From positions 2,356,001 through 2,420,000 of the forward strand of contig OZ241746.1 of assembly GCA_965201045.1 (NCBI GenBank): 64,000 nucleotides of DNA, written 5' to 3'. The notes under the pieces are model-generated. The model worked only from the letters and a program-made list of their open reading frames with translations, ran no database searches and was not told where the DNA came from. Origin of the DNA: JAPORK01 sp026710285. Lineage in GTDB: Bacteria; Pseudomonadota; Gammaproteobacteria; Pseudomonadales; Endozoicomonadaceae. Positions within the stretch are counted from its first letter, which is position 1. Each line of letters begins with the position of its first letter. The translations under genes were made by a program, and so were the position numbers. Positions 49,127 to 58,253 of the stretch are shown here, in pieces.

Positions 49127-49713
49127 TTTTACAACCTGAATTAGCCTATTGGCTATGTTTTATTTAATCAGCAGAGGAGTTCTTTTTAAATTTTTGTTTT
49201 ACAAAGAGGTTTCCTGCTTAAAGACGCCATCTATAAATCAATCTGTTTGTCTGTGCACCCCGTAAACGCAGTTAAATCATTGGTCAATAGGAAAGGCAAA
49301 AAATATGATACTTTTATATCGTCAACAGATATATTTACCTTAACTGCCATTACAGGCAACGAGTTAAGCCTTAGGCTTCCCTAAAGGAAATGGTTTGAAT
49401 TCTGGTTTTTCGCTATTATACCTTGTAAACTACTGTGTTTAAAACAACAGATTTTAAAGATTGGCAAACAAGATGCTTCAGGAACATTTAGCCGGACTTT
49501 GTTTATTTTTTGAAAAAAACCGTGCTTTTAACAAGAAATAGTGGTCGTGGTTACTTAACCGTTTGGTTTCTGCGGATATCAAGTTGCATTAAAATAGACC
49601 TAAAGTGTAGGCATGCATGATACAATAGAGCAAATTATTTACATGTATTATTATTGGTAACAATACTTCTGGTCGAGAGAGCACTAATACTCAGGAGATA
49701 TTAAAGAGTGCGT
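49127..49713. other. Gene-free stretch before fabA
   Basis: 587 bp without a gene. It should contain the fabA promoter. TATAAT-like sites occur (for example GATACAATAG near 49620), but I see no convincing -35 partner. A GGAG at 49694-49697 serves fabA. Confidence 0.5.
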
Positions 49714-50220
49714 ATGAAAAAAAACAGTTATGCTGCAGATGAAGTCCTTGTTTGCACAAAGGGGGAACTTTTTGGTCAGGATAAACCAAAATTACCTGCT
49801 CCTCCAATGCTTATGCTGGATCGTGTCACAGAAATTAATAATAATGGTGGGCAATATAACCGGGGAGAACTGAAAGCAGAATTAGATTTACATGATGATT
49901 TGTGGTTTTTTAAGTGCCACTTTATTGGGGATCCTGTTATGCCAGGATGCCTTGGGCTAGATGCATTATGGCAACTGGTCGGTTTTTATCTGGCATGGTC
50001 AGGCTTTTCAGGAAAAGGAAGAGCGCTGGGATGTGGCAACATCAAATTTACCGGTCAGGTCTTACCAAAAAACAAAAAATTATCATATCATATTGAGGTT
50101 AAGCGTGTTATATCCAGAAAACTAATCATGGCATCAGCCGACGGTACTGTAGCTGTTGATGGAGAGAAGATTTACACTGCGAAAGATTTAAGGGTAGGTT
50201 TGTTTCAAGAACAGATCTGA
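49714..50220 (+). CDS. fabA: 3-hydroxydecanoyl-ACP dehydratase/isomerase
   Basis: Protein of 168 residues. It dehydrates 3-hydroxydecanoyl-ACP and isomerises trans-2 to cis-3 decenoyl-ACP, the branch point of anaerobic unsaturated fatty-acid synthesis. The active-site His69 and Asp83 lie in CHFIGDPVMPGCLGLDALW, and the FTGQVLP strand and KDLRVGLFQ end are conserved. ATG 49714 follows AAAGAG; the GTG at 49708 (GGAG ten bases upstream) is an equally possible start. fabB follows after 36 bp, an arrangement seen in pseudomonads and relatives. Confidence 0.95.
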   Translation: MKKNSYAADEVLVCTKGELFGQDKPKLPAPPMLMLDRVTEINNNGGQYNRGELKAELDLHDDLWFFKCHFIGDPVMPGCLGLDALWQLVGFYLAWSGFSGKGRALGCGNIKFTGQVLPKNKKLSYHIEVKRVISRKLIMASADGTVAVDGEKIYTAKDLRVGLFQEQI

Positions 50221-50256
50221 TACTACTGACGTATAAGAGTTTAAGTGACGAGTATT

Positions 50257-51474
50257 ATGAAGCGTGTTGTTATCACAGGAATGGGTATCGTATCTTGTTT
50301 AGGCAATGATCTGCTGACAGTTACGAATGCATTAAAAACAGGGAAATCTGGCATATCTCGCAGAGAAGAGTATGAACAGTTTGGTTTTCGCAGTCAAATT
50401 GCAGGTATTATCGATATAGATTTGCATGATCATATTGACCGAAAAAATTTACGTTTTATGGGAAATTCAGCCGCTTATACTTGCATCGCTATGAAAAAAG
50501 CGCTGGAAGATGCTAATTTACCCGATTCAATGCGTTCTCATGAACGTACCGGTCTCATTGCTGCCTCAGGAGGCGCCTCTTCCGACAATATTGTCGAAGC
50601 CTGCGATATAATCCGTACTAAAGGCATCAAAAAGATAGGACCTTACCGCGTGCCTCGGACAATGGGTAGCACAGTCTCTGCCTGTCTTGCTACGACATTT
50701 GCAATTAAAGGAATAAATTATTCCATAACTTCTGCCTGCTCTACCAGTGCTCACTGTATTGGTAATGCCTTTGAACAAATACAGATGGGCAAACAAGATA
50801 TTATCTTTGCTGGCGGAGGAGACGGTGAACACTGGTCTCAAACAGCTATGTTCGATGCTATGGGCGCTTTATCGTCAAAATATAACGATACACCAGAAAA
50901 AGCTTCCCGCCCTTATGATCAGACGCGTGATGGTTTTGTTATTAGTTCTGGTGGTGGCATGCTGGTACTGGAAGAGCTAGAACATGCCAAAGCTAGGGGC
51001 GCTAAAATTTATGCTGAACTCGTGGGTTATGGAGCAACATCCGATGGATATGATATGGTAGCTCCTTCAGGGGAAGGTGCTGTTCGCTGTATGAAACAAG
51101 CGTTATCCACAGTACAGGGTCCGATTGATTATATAAATACCCACGGAACCAGCACCCCTGTTGGTGATATCAAAGAGCTTGAGGGCATCAGGGCAGTTTT
51201 TGGTGACAATGTGCCATTAATTTCATCGACAAAATCACTATCAGGTCACTCCCTTGGTGGTGCCGGCGTACATGAAGCTATATTTAGTTTGTTGATGATG
51301 CAGGAAGGCTTTCTGACCGGATCAGCCAATATTGATAACGTGGACCCTGCGGCAGCAGATATGCCTGTTATCCAAAATAAAGCAATTGATAAAAAAATTG
51401 ATCGGGTTCTTTCCAACAGCTTTGGATTTGGTGGTACAAACGCCTGTTTAGTCTTTGAACGCTTTAACGACTAA
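50257..51474 (+). CDS. fabB: 3-oxoacyl-ACP synthase I
   Basis: Condensing enzyme of 405 residues that elongates the cis-3-decenoyl-ACP made by FabA. The thiolase fold has the Cys-His-His triad: Cys in TSACSTSAHC, His in NTHGTSTPVGD, His in SLSGHSLGGAG. The C-terminal NSFGFGGTNACLVFE is standard. ATG 50257 (MKRVVITGMG) matches family starts; the GTG at 50245 adds four atypical residues. It is likely an operon with fabA. Confidence 0.95.
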   Translation: MKRVVITGMGIVSCLGNDLLTVTNALKTGKSGISRREEYEQFGFRSQIAGIIDIDLHDHIDRKNLRFMGNSAAYTCIAMKKALEDANLPDSMRSHERTGLIAASGGASSDNIVEACDIIRTKGIKKIGPYRVPRTMGSTVSACLATTFAIKGINYSITSACSTSAHCIGNAFEQIQMGKQDIIFAGGGDGEHWSQTAMFDAMGALSSKYNDTPEKASRPYDQTRDGFVISSGGGMLVLEELEHAKARGAKIYAELVGYGATSDGYDMVAPSGEGAVRCMKQALSTVQGPIDYINTHGTSTPVGDIKELEGIRAVFGDNVPLISSTKSLSGHSLGGAGVHEAIFSLLMMQEGFLTGSANIDNVDPAAADMPVIQNKAIDKKIDRVLSNSFGFGGTNACLVFERFND

Positions 51475-51504
51475 TTGCGACACTTTTTTATGCTACATTG
51501 CAAC

Positions 51505-51530
51505 CTCCTCTCCTTTACACAGGAGAGGAG
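51505..51530 (+). terminator. Stem-loop after fabB
   Basis: CTCCTCTCCT and AGGAGAGGAG form a perfect 10-bp stem with loop TTACAC, 31 bp after the fabB stop. There is no T-run, so termination is uncertain. Confidence 0.4.
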
Positions 51531-51651
51531 CGCCGTAAATTAATACGTCTCAGCCACACTTTTCAGGCGCCTGTTTTTATGTGGTCATTCCCCAAAGGCG
51601 CACGGGCAAACCCGTTGGACTGAAAGAGGTCTAAACTACCCCGACTGAGGG

Positions 51652-51884
51652 CTGTCTTAGTCACATTTTTCAGGTTCTGATTTTTATCCTGGCAGGTTGC
51701 TTGCTACTGAATACCAGTCTTTTTGGCATAAATCAGTGGGCTGAGCCTGTCGAAGCCAAGAGGTCAAAAGCAGCCGGGCTTCGACAGGCTCAGCCCACGG
51801 TGTATTCAGTGAAGGTTTATATATTCAGCAGAAAATAAAACTGTGAACAAAAATCGGCACTTAAAAAATGTGACTAAGAGACAG
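51652..51884. repeat. MITE-like element A, copy 2
   Basis: Begins CTGTCTTAGTCACATTTTTC and ends AAAAAATGTGACTAAGAGACAG. The central palindrome and most of the interior match 44964-45184 closely. Inverted ends and the lack of coding capacity suggest movement by a transposase encoded elsewhere. Confidence 0.8.
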
Positions 51885-51889
51885 GACTG

Positions 51890-52235
51890 AGGGGAAGAAA
51901 ATCTGACTGGCAAAGGCGCTGTGGGCTAACGGCAGGGTCTGAAGGAAGCCATAGGAAGTCAGAGGTACACAGCGAAAGCGAACCTGATTCGGCAGGTCGG
52001 GAGTGGTAAGCATGCGTCATAATGCGAAGCCCAATACTCAGTCAGTCCCGGCATGTGTTTGAGGGTGGAATCTCTGACGGGGACCCGTTTAGTAACCGGG
52101 GAAGCCTGGCAGCGTATCTTGATAACGGTAATGTCCACTTTATAACAGTCAGCGATTACATTCACATTGGATTGTATGAGTCCAAATGAGAATGAAGAAG
52201 TCATGACAAAATTAGAAAATGTTTCTTGACTGGAT
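51890..52235 (+). mobile_element. Probable group II intron 5' remnant
   Basis: A block of higher GC than its surroundings with structured-RNA character (GAAGGAAGCCATAGGAAGTC, GTACACAGCGAAAGCGAACC, GACGGGGACCCGTTTAG). It ends with ATGACAAAATTAGAAAATG and an immediate stop, as if the intron-encoded reverse transcriptase had been cut after a few codons. No reverse transcriptase domain or domain V hairpin remains. The identification rests on resemblance to domain I of bacterial group II introns and needs a covariance search. Confidence 0.4.
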
Positions 52236-52409
52236 TGTAATAAAAAGGTTGACCATATCATTATCTATTTGTTAATAAAGGATTTTTATTAAACCAAAAA
52301 CGCTGAACTGGGGTAATAGTAATAAACAATACTGTTATGTATTACCCGTTGTTGGGTAGTATTCTCATTTTGCTGCGCCTTTACTCAAAGCGTTTTACTG
52401 TAGTCTTAG

Positions 52410-52670
52410 TCAGCTGTTTTTATTCTTACAGTGTTGTGCAATATAACCACTTTGCTGAGCTTGTGGAAGATTTTTAGCTTCCCAGTGTATAACAACCTCC
52501 ATGCATGATTCTAACTCATGAGAAGAGAGTTTTTCTCCCTCGGGTTTTTTACCTAACTCAACCATTGTTTTCAAGTTGTCAACAATTTCCGGAGTTAACT
52601 GATCAACCAGTTCACTAATGTTATCAAATGAGTCTCTTTGTATTTCCTGTAAATAATTATTATCAGACAT
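52410..52670 (-). CDS. YeaC/DUF1315 family protein
   Basis: Acidic protein of 86 residues. The segment QLTPEIVDNLKTMVELGKKP followed by a conserved Cys and HWEAKN matches the DUF1315 pattern (PEhY..L..AVELGKWPDG..L....E.C...V..W). Function is unknown in all organisms. Here it stands alone between repeat DNA and trpS. Confidence 0.75.
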   Translation of the reverse strand: MSDNNYLQEIQRDSFDNISELVDQLTPEIVDNLKTMVELGKKPEGEKLSSHELESCMEVVIHWEAKNLPQAQQSGYIAQHCKNKNS

Positions 52671-52888
52671 AATGAAACCTTTAATTTTGTATAAGTTATA
52701 TACCTATACGACGGAATTTTTTAACAGCTCATCAGTTAAAAAATCTGCTCCACAAACGAACAAAGGCTTTTTTAAAAAATAAGCTATTTTTAAATCAACA
52801 TATTAAGATGGTTGCTGAATTATTTATACAATAAATCACTGGTACAAACTATGAACAACCGATGCGCTATCAATCAGTGTATGCCATC

Positions 52889-53905
52889 TTAAACCTTAAG
52901 CAGCGGACGAATACCAACAGCCCGTTTAACCTCATTTAATAGTGGTTGTGCAACACTGCGTGCTTTTTCAGCTCCTTTTTGTAAAACTTCTTGCACGTAG
53001 TTTATATCCTGCATTAATCGCTCATACTGGTTGCGATAATCCTTTAAGTGTTCATTTAAAAATTCAAATAATTCCTGTTTCAATACTCCCCATCCGGCAC
53101 CTTCTGCATATTGATTATGCTTAGCAGCAATTTCTTCTTTGCTGGCAAAAGCAGCAAAAATTTGGAAAAGTGCACACTCTTCAGGGTCTTTAGGCTCGCC
53201 AGGCTCCAGAGAGTTGGTTTTTATTTTCATAATTAATTTGCGTAATTTTTTTTCCGGTACAAACAGAGGGATAGTGTTATCATAGCTTTTACTCATTTTG
53301 CGACCATCCAGTCCCTTCAGCACAGCGGTTTCCTCGCTGACTACGGCTTCAGGCAATACAAAATGTTTACCATAATGGTGATTAAAACGTCCAGCAATAT
53401 CTCTTGCCATTTCAAGATGCTGAATCTGATCTTTACCTACAGGAACCCGATGTGCATTGAACATTAAAATATCAGCTGCCATCAGGATGGGGTAGCTGAA
53501 AAGTCCCATCGTAATACCTTTATCCGGGTCACCGGTATCGTTTGCAATATTTGACTGAACCTGAGCCTTATAAGCATGTGCACGATTCATAAGCCCTTTT
53601 GCGGTAACACAGGTAAGGATCCAGCATAACTCTGAAATTTCCGGAACATCAGACTGACGATAAAAAGTGACTTTATCCGGATTTAAATTGCAGGCAAGCC
53701 ACGTTGCGGCAATTTCAAAAGTAGACTGATCCACCCGCTTCGGATCATCACATTTGATCAGTGAATGCAGATCTGCCATAAAATAAAATGAATCCACATT
53801 GTCCGTGTGACTCGCTGCGATTGCCGGACGAATGGCCCCCACATAATTTCCAAGATGCGGTGTACCGCTGGTAGTGATACCCGTTAAAACTTTGATTTTT
53901 TTCAT
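52889..53905 (-). CDS. trpS: Tryptophanyl-tRNA synthetase
   Basis: Class I aminoacyl-tRNA synthetase of 338 residues charging tRNA-Trp. The HIGH-type motif is GTPHLGNYVGAI near the N-terminus, the KMSKS motif is in GRKMSKSYDNTIPLF, and the Trp-binding region MADLHSLI is present. ATG 53905 is preferred over the TTG three codons upstream. No clear ribosome site is visible. Confidence 0.95.
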   Translation of the reverse strand: MKKIKVLTGITTSGTPHLGNYVGAIRPAIAASHTDNVDSFYFMADLHSLIKCDDPKRVDQSTFEIAATWLACNLNPDKVTFYRQSDVPEISELCWILTCVTAKGLMNRAHAYKAQVQSNIANDTGDPDKGITMGLFSYPILMAADILMFNAHRVPVGKDQIQHLEMARDIAGRFNHHYGKHFVLPEAVVSEETAVLKGLDGRKMSKSYDNTIPLFVPEKKLRKLIMKIKTNSLEPGEPKDPEECALFQIFAAFASKEEIAAKHNQYAEGAGWGVLKQELFEFLNEHLKDYRNQYERLMQDINYVQEVLQKGAEKARSVAQPLLNEVKRAVGIRPLLKV

Positions 53906-54149
53906 TGCATTCAAAACAACCAGTTATAAATAAAGATAAAGTAAAGTTAAGGTTTTCAGTTTTATCAATATTAGCAATTTACCGGTTTTAATTAAATAAT
54001 AAAAGTAGTAAAATCGGTTAAAATTTCAGATTAACTATCTGTAATATAGCGTCAGCTTGCTAAAAAAGGCATAGTATAATTTATTTAAGAAGCGGACTTT
54101 ATGATTTTTTCAGATAGCAACAGCGATCTGCATAATTTTTATACGCACA
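53906..54149. other. Gene-free stretch upstream of trpS
   Basis: 244 bp between trpS and the transposase relic, AT-rich; nothing convincing. Confidence 0.4.
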
Positions 54150-54275
54150 GAATATCTATTCTACGCAACTTGGTTTATTTAATCAAACTACGTCGACAGG
54201 ACTATCTCAGTTGTTGGATAGTGCTGTCAGCCATGATAAAATCAGCCGTTTTCTTGCTGCAAGAAAATATATTTC
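54150..54275 (+). pseudogene. Transposase relic, N-terminal piece (split by the 54.3-58.3 kb element)
   Basis: Translates as FNQTTSTGLSQLL, then SAVSHDKISRFLAARKYIS, a conserved N-terminus of DDE transposases. It matches the relic at 62440-62660 (FNQTTSTRLSQLL, SHDKISRFLAERKYTS). The frame continues across the inserted element at 58254 (RKYISKDLWKEVK). The most 5' part is decayed. Confidence 0.75.
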
Positions 54276-54335
54276 GTAACTCCCCAGGTACTCTATAATA
54301 AAATAGTACGCTGAGTTAAAACACCTCCTAAACAC

Positions 54336-54484
54336 AAGGAACGTGCACGAAATAATTTATATAATCCTGCCTTCGATTCCGCTCAGCCAATGAACCCTGT
54401 AGCCTGAGCCAAGTCGAAGGCAAACAGCCATACAAAGCCACAAAACTCTCCTGAATTTGTCTAAGATATTTTGTGCATGCTCCC
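54336..54484 (-). repeat. Dispersed inverted-repeat element, copy 2
   Basis: Reverse-complement copy of 33201-33352, with ends AAGGAACGTGCACGAAATAA and TTTTGTGCATGCTCC. It lies just inside the left end of the large element. Confidence 0.75.
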
Positions 54485-54583
54485 AAACAACCAAAACAGT
54501 AAAATGATGGCTTTAAAAGACTCTGTTCATAAAAAGCTGCTACGTAAAAAAATCAAAAGAAAGAAGGTATAAAAGTTATGCCA

Positions 54584-54900
54584 TCATCCATCTGGTAAAG
54601 GTACTTTTTTATTGAAGACTTTTTGGATGCTTTCTAAAATATTCCAACTCTGTTTTCTTGCATTTGAGATAAAGCCACGAATGCGGATAAATTTTTCAGC
54701 TCCCTTTGTTGTTCTAAATCCACCTGATATCTTTTGTTTACACTTCATCATCCGGATATCTTGTTCTGCTTGATTATTAGTAAAAGGAATTTCCGGATCA
54801 GTTAAAAAACGTAATACGTCATCACAATAATTCCATAACCGAAGCAACAGATTATGTCCTTTTCTTTTTGGTGCCTTACCGCACCTACTTTTTTTGGTTC
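54584..54900 (-). pseudogene. IS66 transposase TnpC, C-terminal fragment
   Basis: About 100 codons reading APKRKGHNLLLRLWNY, then FTNNQAEQDIRMMKCKQKIS and FRTTKGAEKFIRIRGFIS, the hallmark C-terminal region of IS66 TnpC including the catalytic Glu in NNQAEQD. The upstream catalytic domain is missing. Orientation agrees with the N-terminal fragment at 57889-58093. Confidence 0.88.
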
Positions 54901-54950
54901 ACGGTCATATATTCGGCGTCTTAAGTAATGGCTTATTTCAATAGCCATTG

Positions 54951-55078
54951 CGCCATGATGAATTCCGAACCTCATCTCCTTATCAAGTTAACGGCTTAGC
55001 TAGCCTTATGTCTTTCAGGTTTTTACGAGGCTGGATAACCATTTAGCTCATCAACTGTTGCAAACTCAGTAGATAACA
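54951..55078 (+). repeat. 128-bp dispersed repeat, copy 2
   Basis: Matches 44825-44952 over its full length without indels (CGCCATGATGAATTCC to CAGTAGATAACA). It lies between the tnpC fragment and the IS110 relic. Confidence 0.75.
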
Positions 55079-55181
55079 AATCTTTGTTTTTGATTGTAAA
55101 ATTTATATTTCAAATAGGGTTGGACTGAAAAACAAGCTCCACGCGAAATTTTTCTTTTCCGGAAAGTATTGCCCAAATCAT

Positions 55182-55770
55182 TCAGGCAGCCTTATTTGCA
55201 TAAGCAACAGCTGCTTTATTAAAACTTCTTCGGGAGACTGACGACTGTAGCCGGTCACCCATTGCATCTTTACGCCGATTTCTATTCTGTAGCACCGCTC
55301 TGGCACCATGAATTAACAGACAACGTAAATCCTGGTTACCATTTTTAGTAATATCACCCGATTTAGACTTTCCTCCACTACTGTTTTGTTTAGGAACCAA
55401 CCCAAGCCATGCTGACATATGACGACCATTCTTAAACTGCTGTCCACTGCCTGCTTGTCCTAAAAGAGCAGAAGCTGTAATCGGTCCAACACCTGGAATA
55501 CTTTGTATTGCATGCCAGGACTCATAAGAGTCACATAGCTCAGCCATTTCTTTTTCTAACTAGTTTATTTCACAGTTCAGCTGCTTAAGTTGTTCGTACA
55601 TTCTTCGTAAAATTCGTCTTGCTATTATTGTCAATCCATTATCTGCATTTTCCAACGCACAGGACACCTGTTTTAGCAATTGACTAACAGACTGGTTAAA
55701 CAACTCCATATTCTCCAGCTTGAGCTCGTAGCTTATTTGCCTGAGCTATACGCTGTTGAATAGTACTTTG
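55182..55770 (-). pseudogene. IS110-family transposase relic
   Basis: The C-terminal IS116/IS110 domain is clear (IQSIPGVGPITASALLGQAG, SAWLGLVPKQNSSGGK, GDITKNGNQDLRCLLIHGAR). Upstream the frame is broken by an in-frame TAG (55560-55562) and by a shift between QQRIAQANKLRAQ and LENMELFNQSVSQLL. The N-terminal DEDD catalytic part is missing. Confidence 0.85.
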
Positions 55771-55771
55771 C

Positions 55772-55985
55772 CTAACTTTGTGTAAAGCGCATCATATCCT
55801 CTGCAGCCTGATTGCCGGGGTCAGTAATGGCAAGGAACAATCGCTTACCCCGCTGCATTAGCGGAAGACACAGATGCTGACGAACATGCTTCTCATCCAG
55901 TATATCTTTTGGTAGAAACGAAAGGTCCATAGCCCGTACATCAAAAAAAGGTAATCCAAACAACTCAGCATTGAATCGACAAATT
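55772..55985 (-). pseudogene. pilB: Fragment of type IV pilus ATPase gene pilB
   Basis: About 70 codons reading FNAELFGLPFFDVRAMDLS, then LPKDILDEKHVRQH and RGKRLFLAITDPGNQAAEDM, the N-terminal GspE/PilB domain. The ATPase domain is absent, and the fragment joins the IS110 relic directly. No other pilus gene is in the window, so this is debris. Confidence 0.75.
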
Positions 55986-56001
55986 ACCTAATGGTTCATC
56001 C

Positions 56002-57216
56002 TTATATTTTTATGTCGATTTCGCTCTGTTCTCTTTTTTCAAGAAATTCACAGAGTGTTTTGTAATTTTTCTCCAGGTTATTCTCTATATACTGTTTTTT
56101 AGTCAGTGGGGACAGATCACGAACAGCCATTCGCAGGACATCCGTTGCCAAATTTATATCATTTATACCAAGTTCTTTTGTTACCATATCTGGTCTGTTG
56201 ATCAATAAATTTAGCAGTATTTCTGCATTATTCCTTGTATCTTCAATAGTCACCCAACTGTGATCAATCTTACTATCATCACATTGATAATACCCATTTT
56301 TTTTGATAAGAGGTGTAGATAATCCCTGCCTGGTTAATGACATTGTAACACCTTGTTCCTGGAGAAATCCGACAAAACCATCATTTTTGTGGAGCATATT
56401 ATACATCAGTTCAAAACTTTCATCCAGAGTAGCACTATTACTATTAGCAGCTCTTTCGGAAAGCATAAGGCTCTTCCTGATTGCCGGTACTTCCTTTTTA
56501 TACTTAGGAAAATTTTCTTTCAATTCTTCTAGGTTGGAGTTCGGACATGTGTTCACAAAAGATTGAAAAGTTTCAGGATTGGACATTGCAGCATAAAAAC
56601 CGAAAGGTATTTTTTTACGATCAGATAATGAACATTCTTCTTCCTGAACCTCTAATCTATCAGTCGGTATCATGACAGAATGCATGGCATTCACAGTTCT
56701 TCCATTAATATCCTGGTGTACAGGGAGTTCAGATTGTGGGGCAACAGGGCGTCTCGCATTAACAATCAGGATTTCATGAAGTATGTTGTTGCCATAGCTG
56801 TTAATCGTATTCTCAGCCATAGCTCTGTAAATCTTTTCATTAGATGCCCGTTTCTCTTGTCTCTTTCTGAGTATATGGTTATTAAAATAGGTCTCGTCTG
56901 CCTGAAAATGAGAGATTCGCTCGCTGTTTTTAATTGTGGTTAGTGCCTCTGATGTACCTTTAATTGTTTCTTTAATTCCAGTACTTTTTGTTTGCATATT
57001 TTGTGTTAGCACAAAATATGCATAACCTGTAAGTGCCACAGCAAAGATGACTGCGCCTTGTTTTATCCAGCTTGCTGTGTCTGTGCTTTGTGTAGCTGCA
57101 CGACAAATAGCCTTTGAGGCTTGCCTTTGTTGATGTTTATTTTTTCGATGCTGAGACTGATTGTAAAATCTTCGGGATACAGTATTTTGTCTAACTCGCT
57201 GTAAATCAATTGGCAT
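56002..57216 (-). CDS. Unrecognised 404-residue protein carried in the IS66-type element
   Basis: Intact open frame beginning MPIDLQRVRQNTVSRRFYNQ with AAAGG about seven bases before the ATG. The N-terminal 50 residues are very basic (Arg/Lys/Gln-rich), then comes one hydrophobic segment (about residues 54-71, AVIFAVALTGYAYFVL), then a polar, mostly helical region of 330 residues without cysteine pattern or repeats. I recognise no domain. A basic N-terminus plus one membrane segment could be an inner-membrane anchor, or a signal in a secreted effector. It is the only undamaged gene inside the bounded element, which suggests selection for it; function unknown. Confidence 0.75.
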   Translation of the reverse strand: MPIDLQRVRQNTVSRRFYNQSQHRKNKHQQRQASKAICRAATQSTDTASWIKQGAVIFAVALTGYAYFVLTQNMQTKSTGIKETIKGTSEALTTIKNSERISHFQADETYFNNHILRKRQEKRASNEKIYRAMAENTINSYGNNILHEILIVNARRPVAPQSELPVHQDINGRTVNAMHSVMIPTDRLEVQEEECSLSDRKKIPFGFYAAMSNPETFQSFVNTCPNSNLEELKENFPKYKKEVPAIRKSLMLSERAANSNSATLDESFELMYNMLHKNDGFVGFLQEQGVTMSLTRQGLSTPLIKKNGYYQCDDSKIDHSWVTIEDTRNNAEILLNLLINRPDMVTKELGINDINLATDVLRMAVRDLSPLTKKQYIENNLEKNYKTLCEFLEKREQSEIDIKI

Positions 57217-57700
57217 ATTTTTTAACCTTTAACTGAGAGTTTAAAGAATACATAAATCTGTTTTGTATATATTACTTGCTAAACATTTCTTAAACATTAA
57301 ACAAAGACCTCTTCTAGTCAGCTTTAATCATACGATCCGGCAGATTACTACTGTGAATACGTTAGTCACAGTACTCTGCCACGCAAACAAGAAAGAACAG
57401 ATTATCATCAGAATCTATGTATAGCCTGAATTCATCAACTGACCAAGAGCCTTCATTCGGAGGAATAAGTTACCAAAAATAAACCAGCTACACAACTGGT
57501 TTTTAATCTATCTCAGCAAAGGCAGTATTCGGATATATACTCATTCAACTTCAAAAAACTGGGTTTTCTTTTTGTATGATCCTTTAATAACAATGAGTTA
57601 CAATGAAGTGAATTCAATATTTTTAAGTGAAATTAGTATAGTTTCATACACATTCTGTGCGAAAGAATAACGCTTATAGCAGTTATATTTAAAAATAAAG
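57217..57700. other. Gene-free stretch upstream of the orphan gene
   Basis: 484 bp inside the large element, AT-rich. It presumably contains the promoter of the orphan gene on the minus strand. I see no gene and no reliable promoter. Confidence 0.4.
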
Positions 57701-57888
57701 GTAACTATTCAGCTATATTTTTTTAAAATAAAACAATAGTTAGAAAATTCTAATGATTATATACGACCAGAAAAGACATAAAAATAAACTTTTTATTGGG
57801 TATTTAAGTACTAAATTTTTTATCAGAATTTGATAAGTTATTGATTTTAAGTTTATAGATAGCATTGAAAGTATGGCTGAATAGTTAC
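57701..57888. repeat. Small inner inverted-repeat element
   Basis: Starts GTAACTATTCAGCTATA and ends TATGGCTGAATAGTTAC, a 188-bp segment with GTAA-type ends. It cuts the tnpC reading frame at its right border. A third copy of the end sequence (ATGGCTGAATAGTTACG) lies at 58203-58218, so the inner IS66-like unit has a complex history. I found no target duplication. Confidence 0.5.
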
Positions 57889-58093
57889 GTTTCTTTTTAG
57901 TCCGATTAGGGTCTGAAGAAGGAGGTTTGTTACTGTTTTTGCTATTCAAACCTAATCTGTTGCATAACATCGAAACAATAACTAGTAATACGTTTATTGT
58001 TGCTTTTAAAGAAGGCGTAATCATTGTGTCAACAGAAAGCTGTTCCTTTAGATCAGTGATAGTTTTTTGAATATCTATACCGTTGATTTTCAC
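57889..58093 (-). pseudogene. IS66 transposase TnpC, N-terminal fragment
   Basis: About 68 codons from a GTG start. They contain the characteristic LNSKNSNKPPSSDPNRTKKK of IS66 TnpC N-termini, preceded by a helical leader. The frame leaves tnpC at the border of the 57701-57888 repeat. The catalytic domain is missing. Confidence 0.82.
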
Positions 58094-58125
58094 AATTAAA
58101 AAATTCTTTTTGTTTACAAACCTCT

Positions 58126-58155
58126 ATCTAACTGTATATAAAAGGTATTTGTCAA
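58126..58155 (-). promoter_or_regulatory. Candidate tnpC promoter
   Basis: On the minus strand a perfect TTGACA is followed after 18 bp by TTAGAT, about 33 bp before the GTG start of the tnpC fragment. Confidence 0.5.
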
Positions 58156-58253
58156 GGAATTTATATTTTTTCATTGGGTTCAGGTGATGATGATATTATT
58201 TATGGCTGAATAGTTACGTTTTTTTTATGATTATAGAGTACCTGGGGAGTTAC

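Larger units (their letters stand above)
51475..52409. other. Repeat and intron-remnant region after fabB
   Basis: 935 bp with no gene. In order it holds a stem-loop, an imperfect repeat segment, MITE-like element A copy 2 and a GC-richer block that looks like the 5' part of a group II intron. A further repeat end (CCAAAAACGCTGAACTGGGG) lies near 52296-52316. Confidence 0.6.
54276..58253 (-). mobile_element. 3,978-bp IS66-type bounded element with internal cargo
   Basis: The two ends are a perfect 24-bp inverted repeat beginning GTAACTCCCCAGGTACTC. Both sides are flanked by the 8-bp duplication TATATTTC (54268-54275 and 58254-58261). GTAA ends plus an 8-bp duplication are the IS66-family pattern, and IS66 tnpC fragments lie at both interior ends. 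The transposase gene it interrupts reads continuously when the element and one duplication copy are removed. The interior holds a hairpin repeat, IS110 and pilB relics, a 404-residue orphan gene and smaller inverted repeats. It may have moved as a unit, or have grown by nested insertions after landing. Confidence 0.85.

Noticed and set aside
51959..52261. Minus-strand 100-codon frame
   Set aside because: It is the complement of the structured block I interpret as a group II intron remnant; composition and lack of a ribosome site argue against a gene.
54101..54298. Plus-strand 65-codon frame
   Set aside because: It is the wrong reading frame of the transposase relic; the conserved residues appear in another frame.
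57701..58218. Inner IS66-like element defined by GTAACTATTCAGC ends up to 58217
   Set aside because: Three copies of the end occur and no target duplication fits any pair, so exact borders of an inner element could not be decided; only the 57701-57888 unit is listed, with low confidence.
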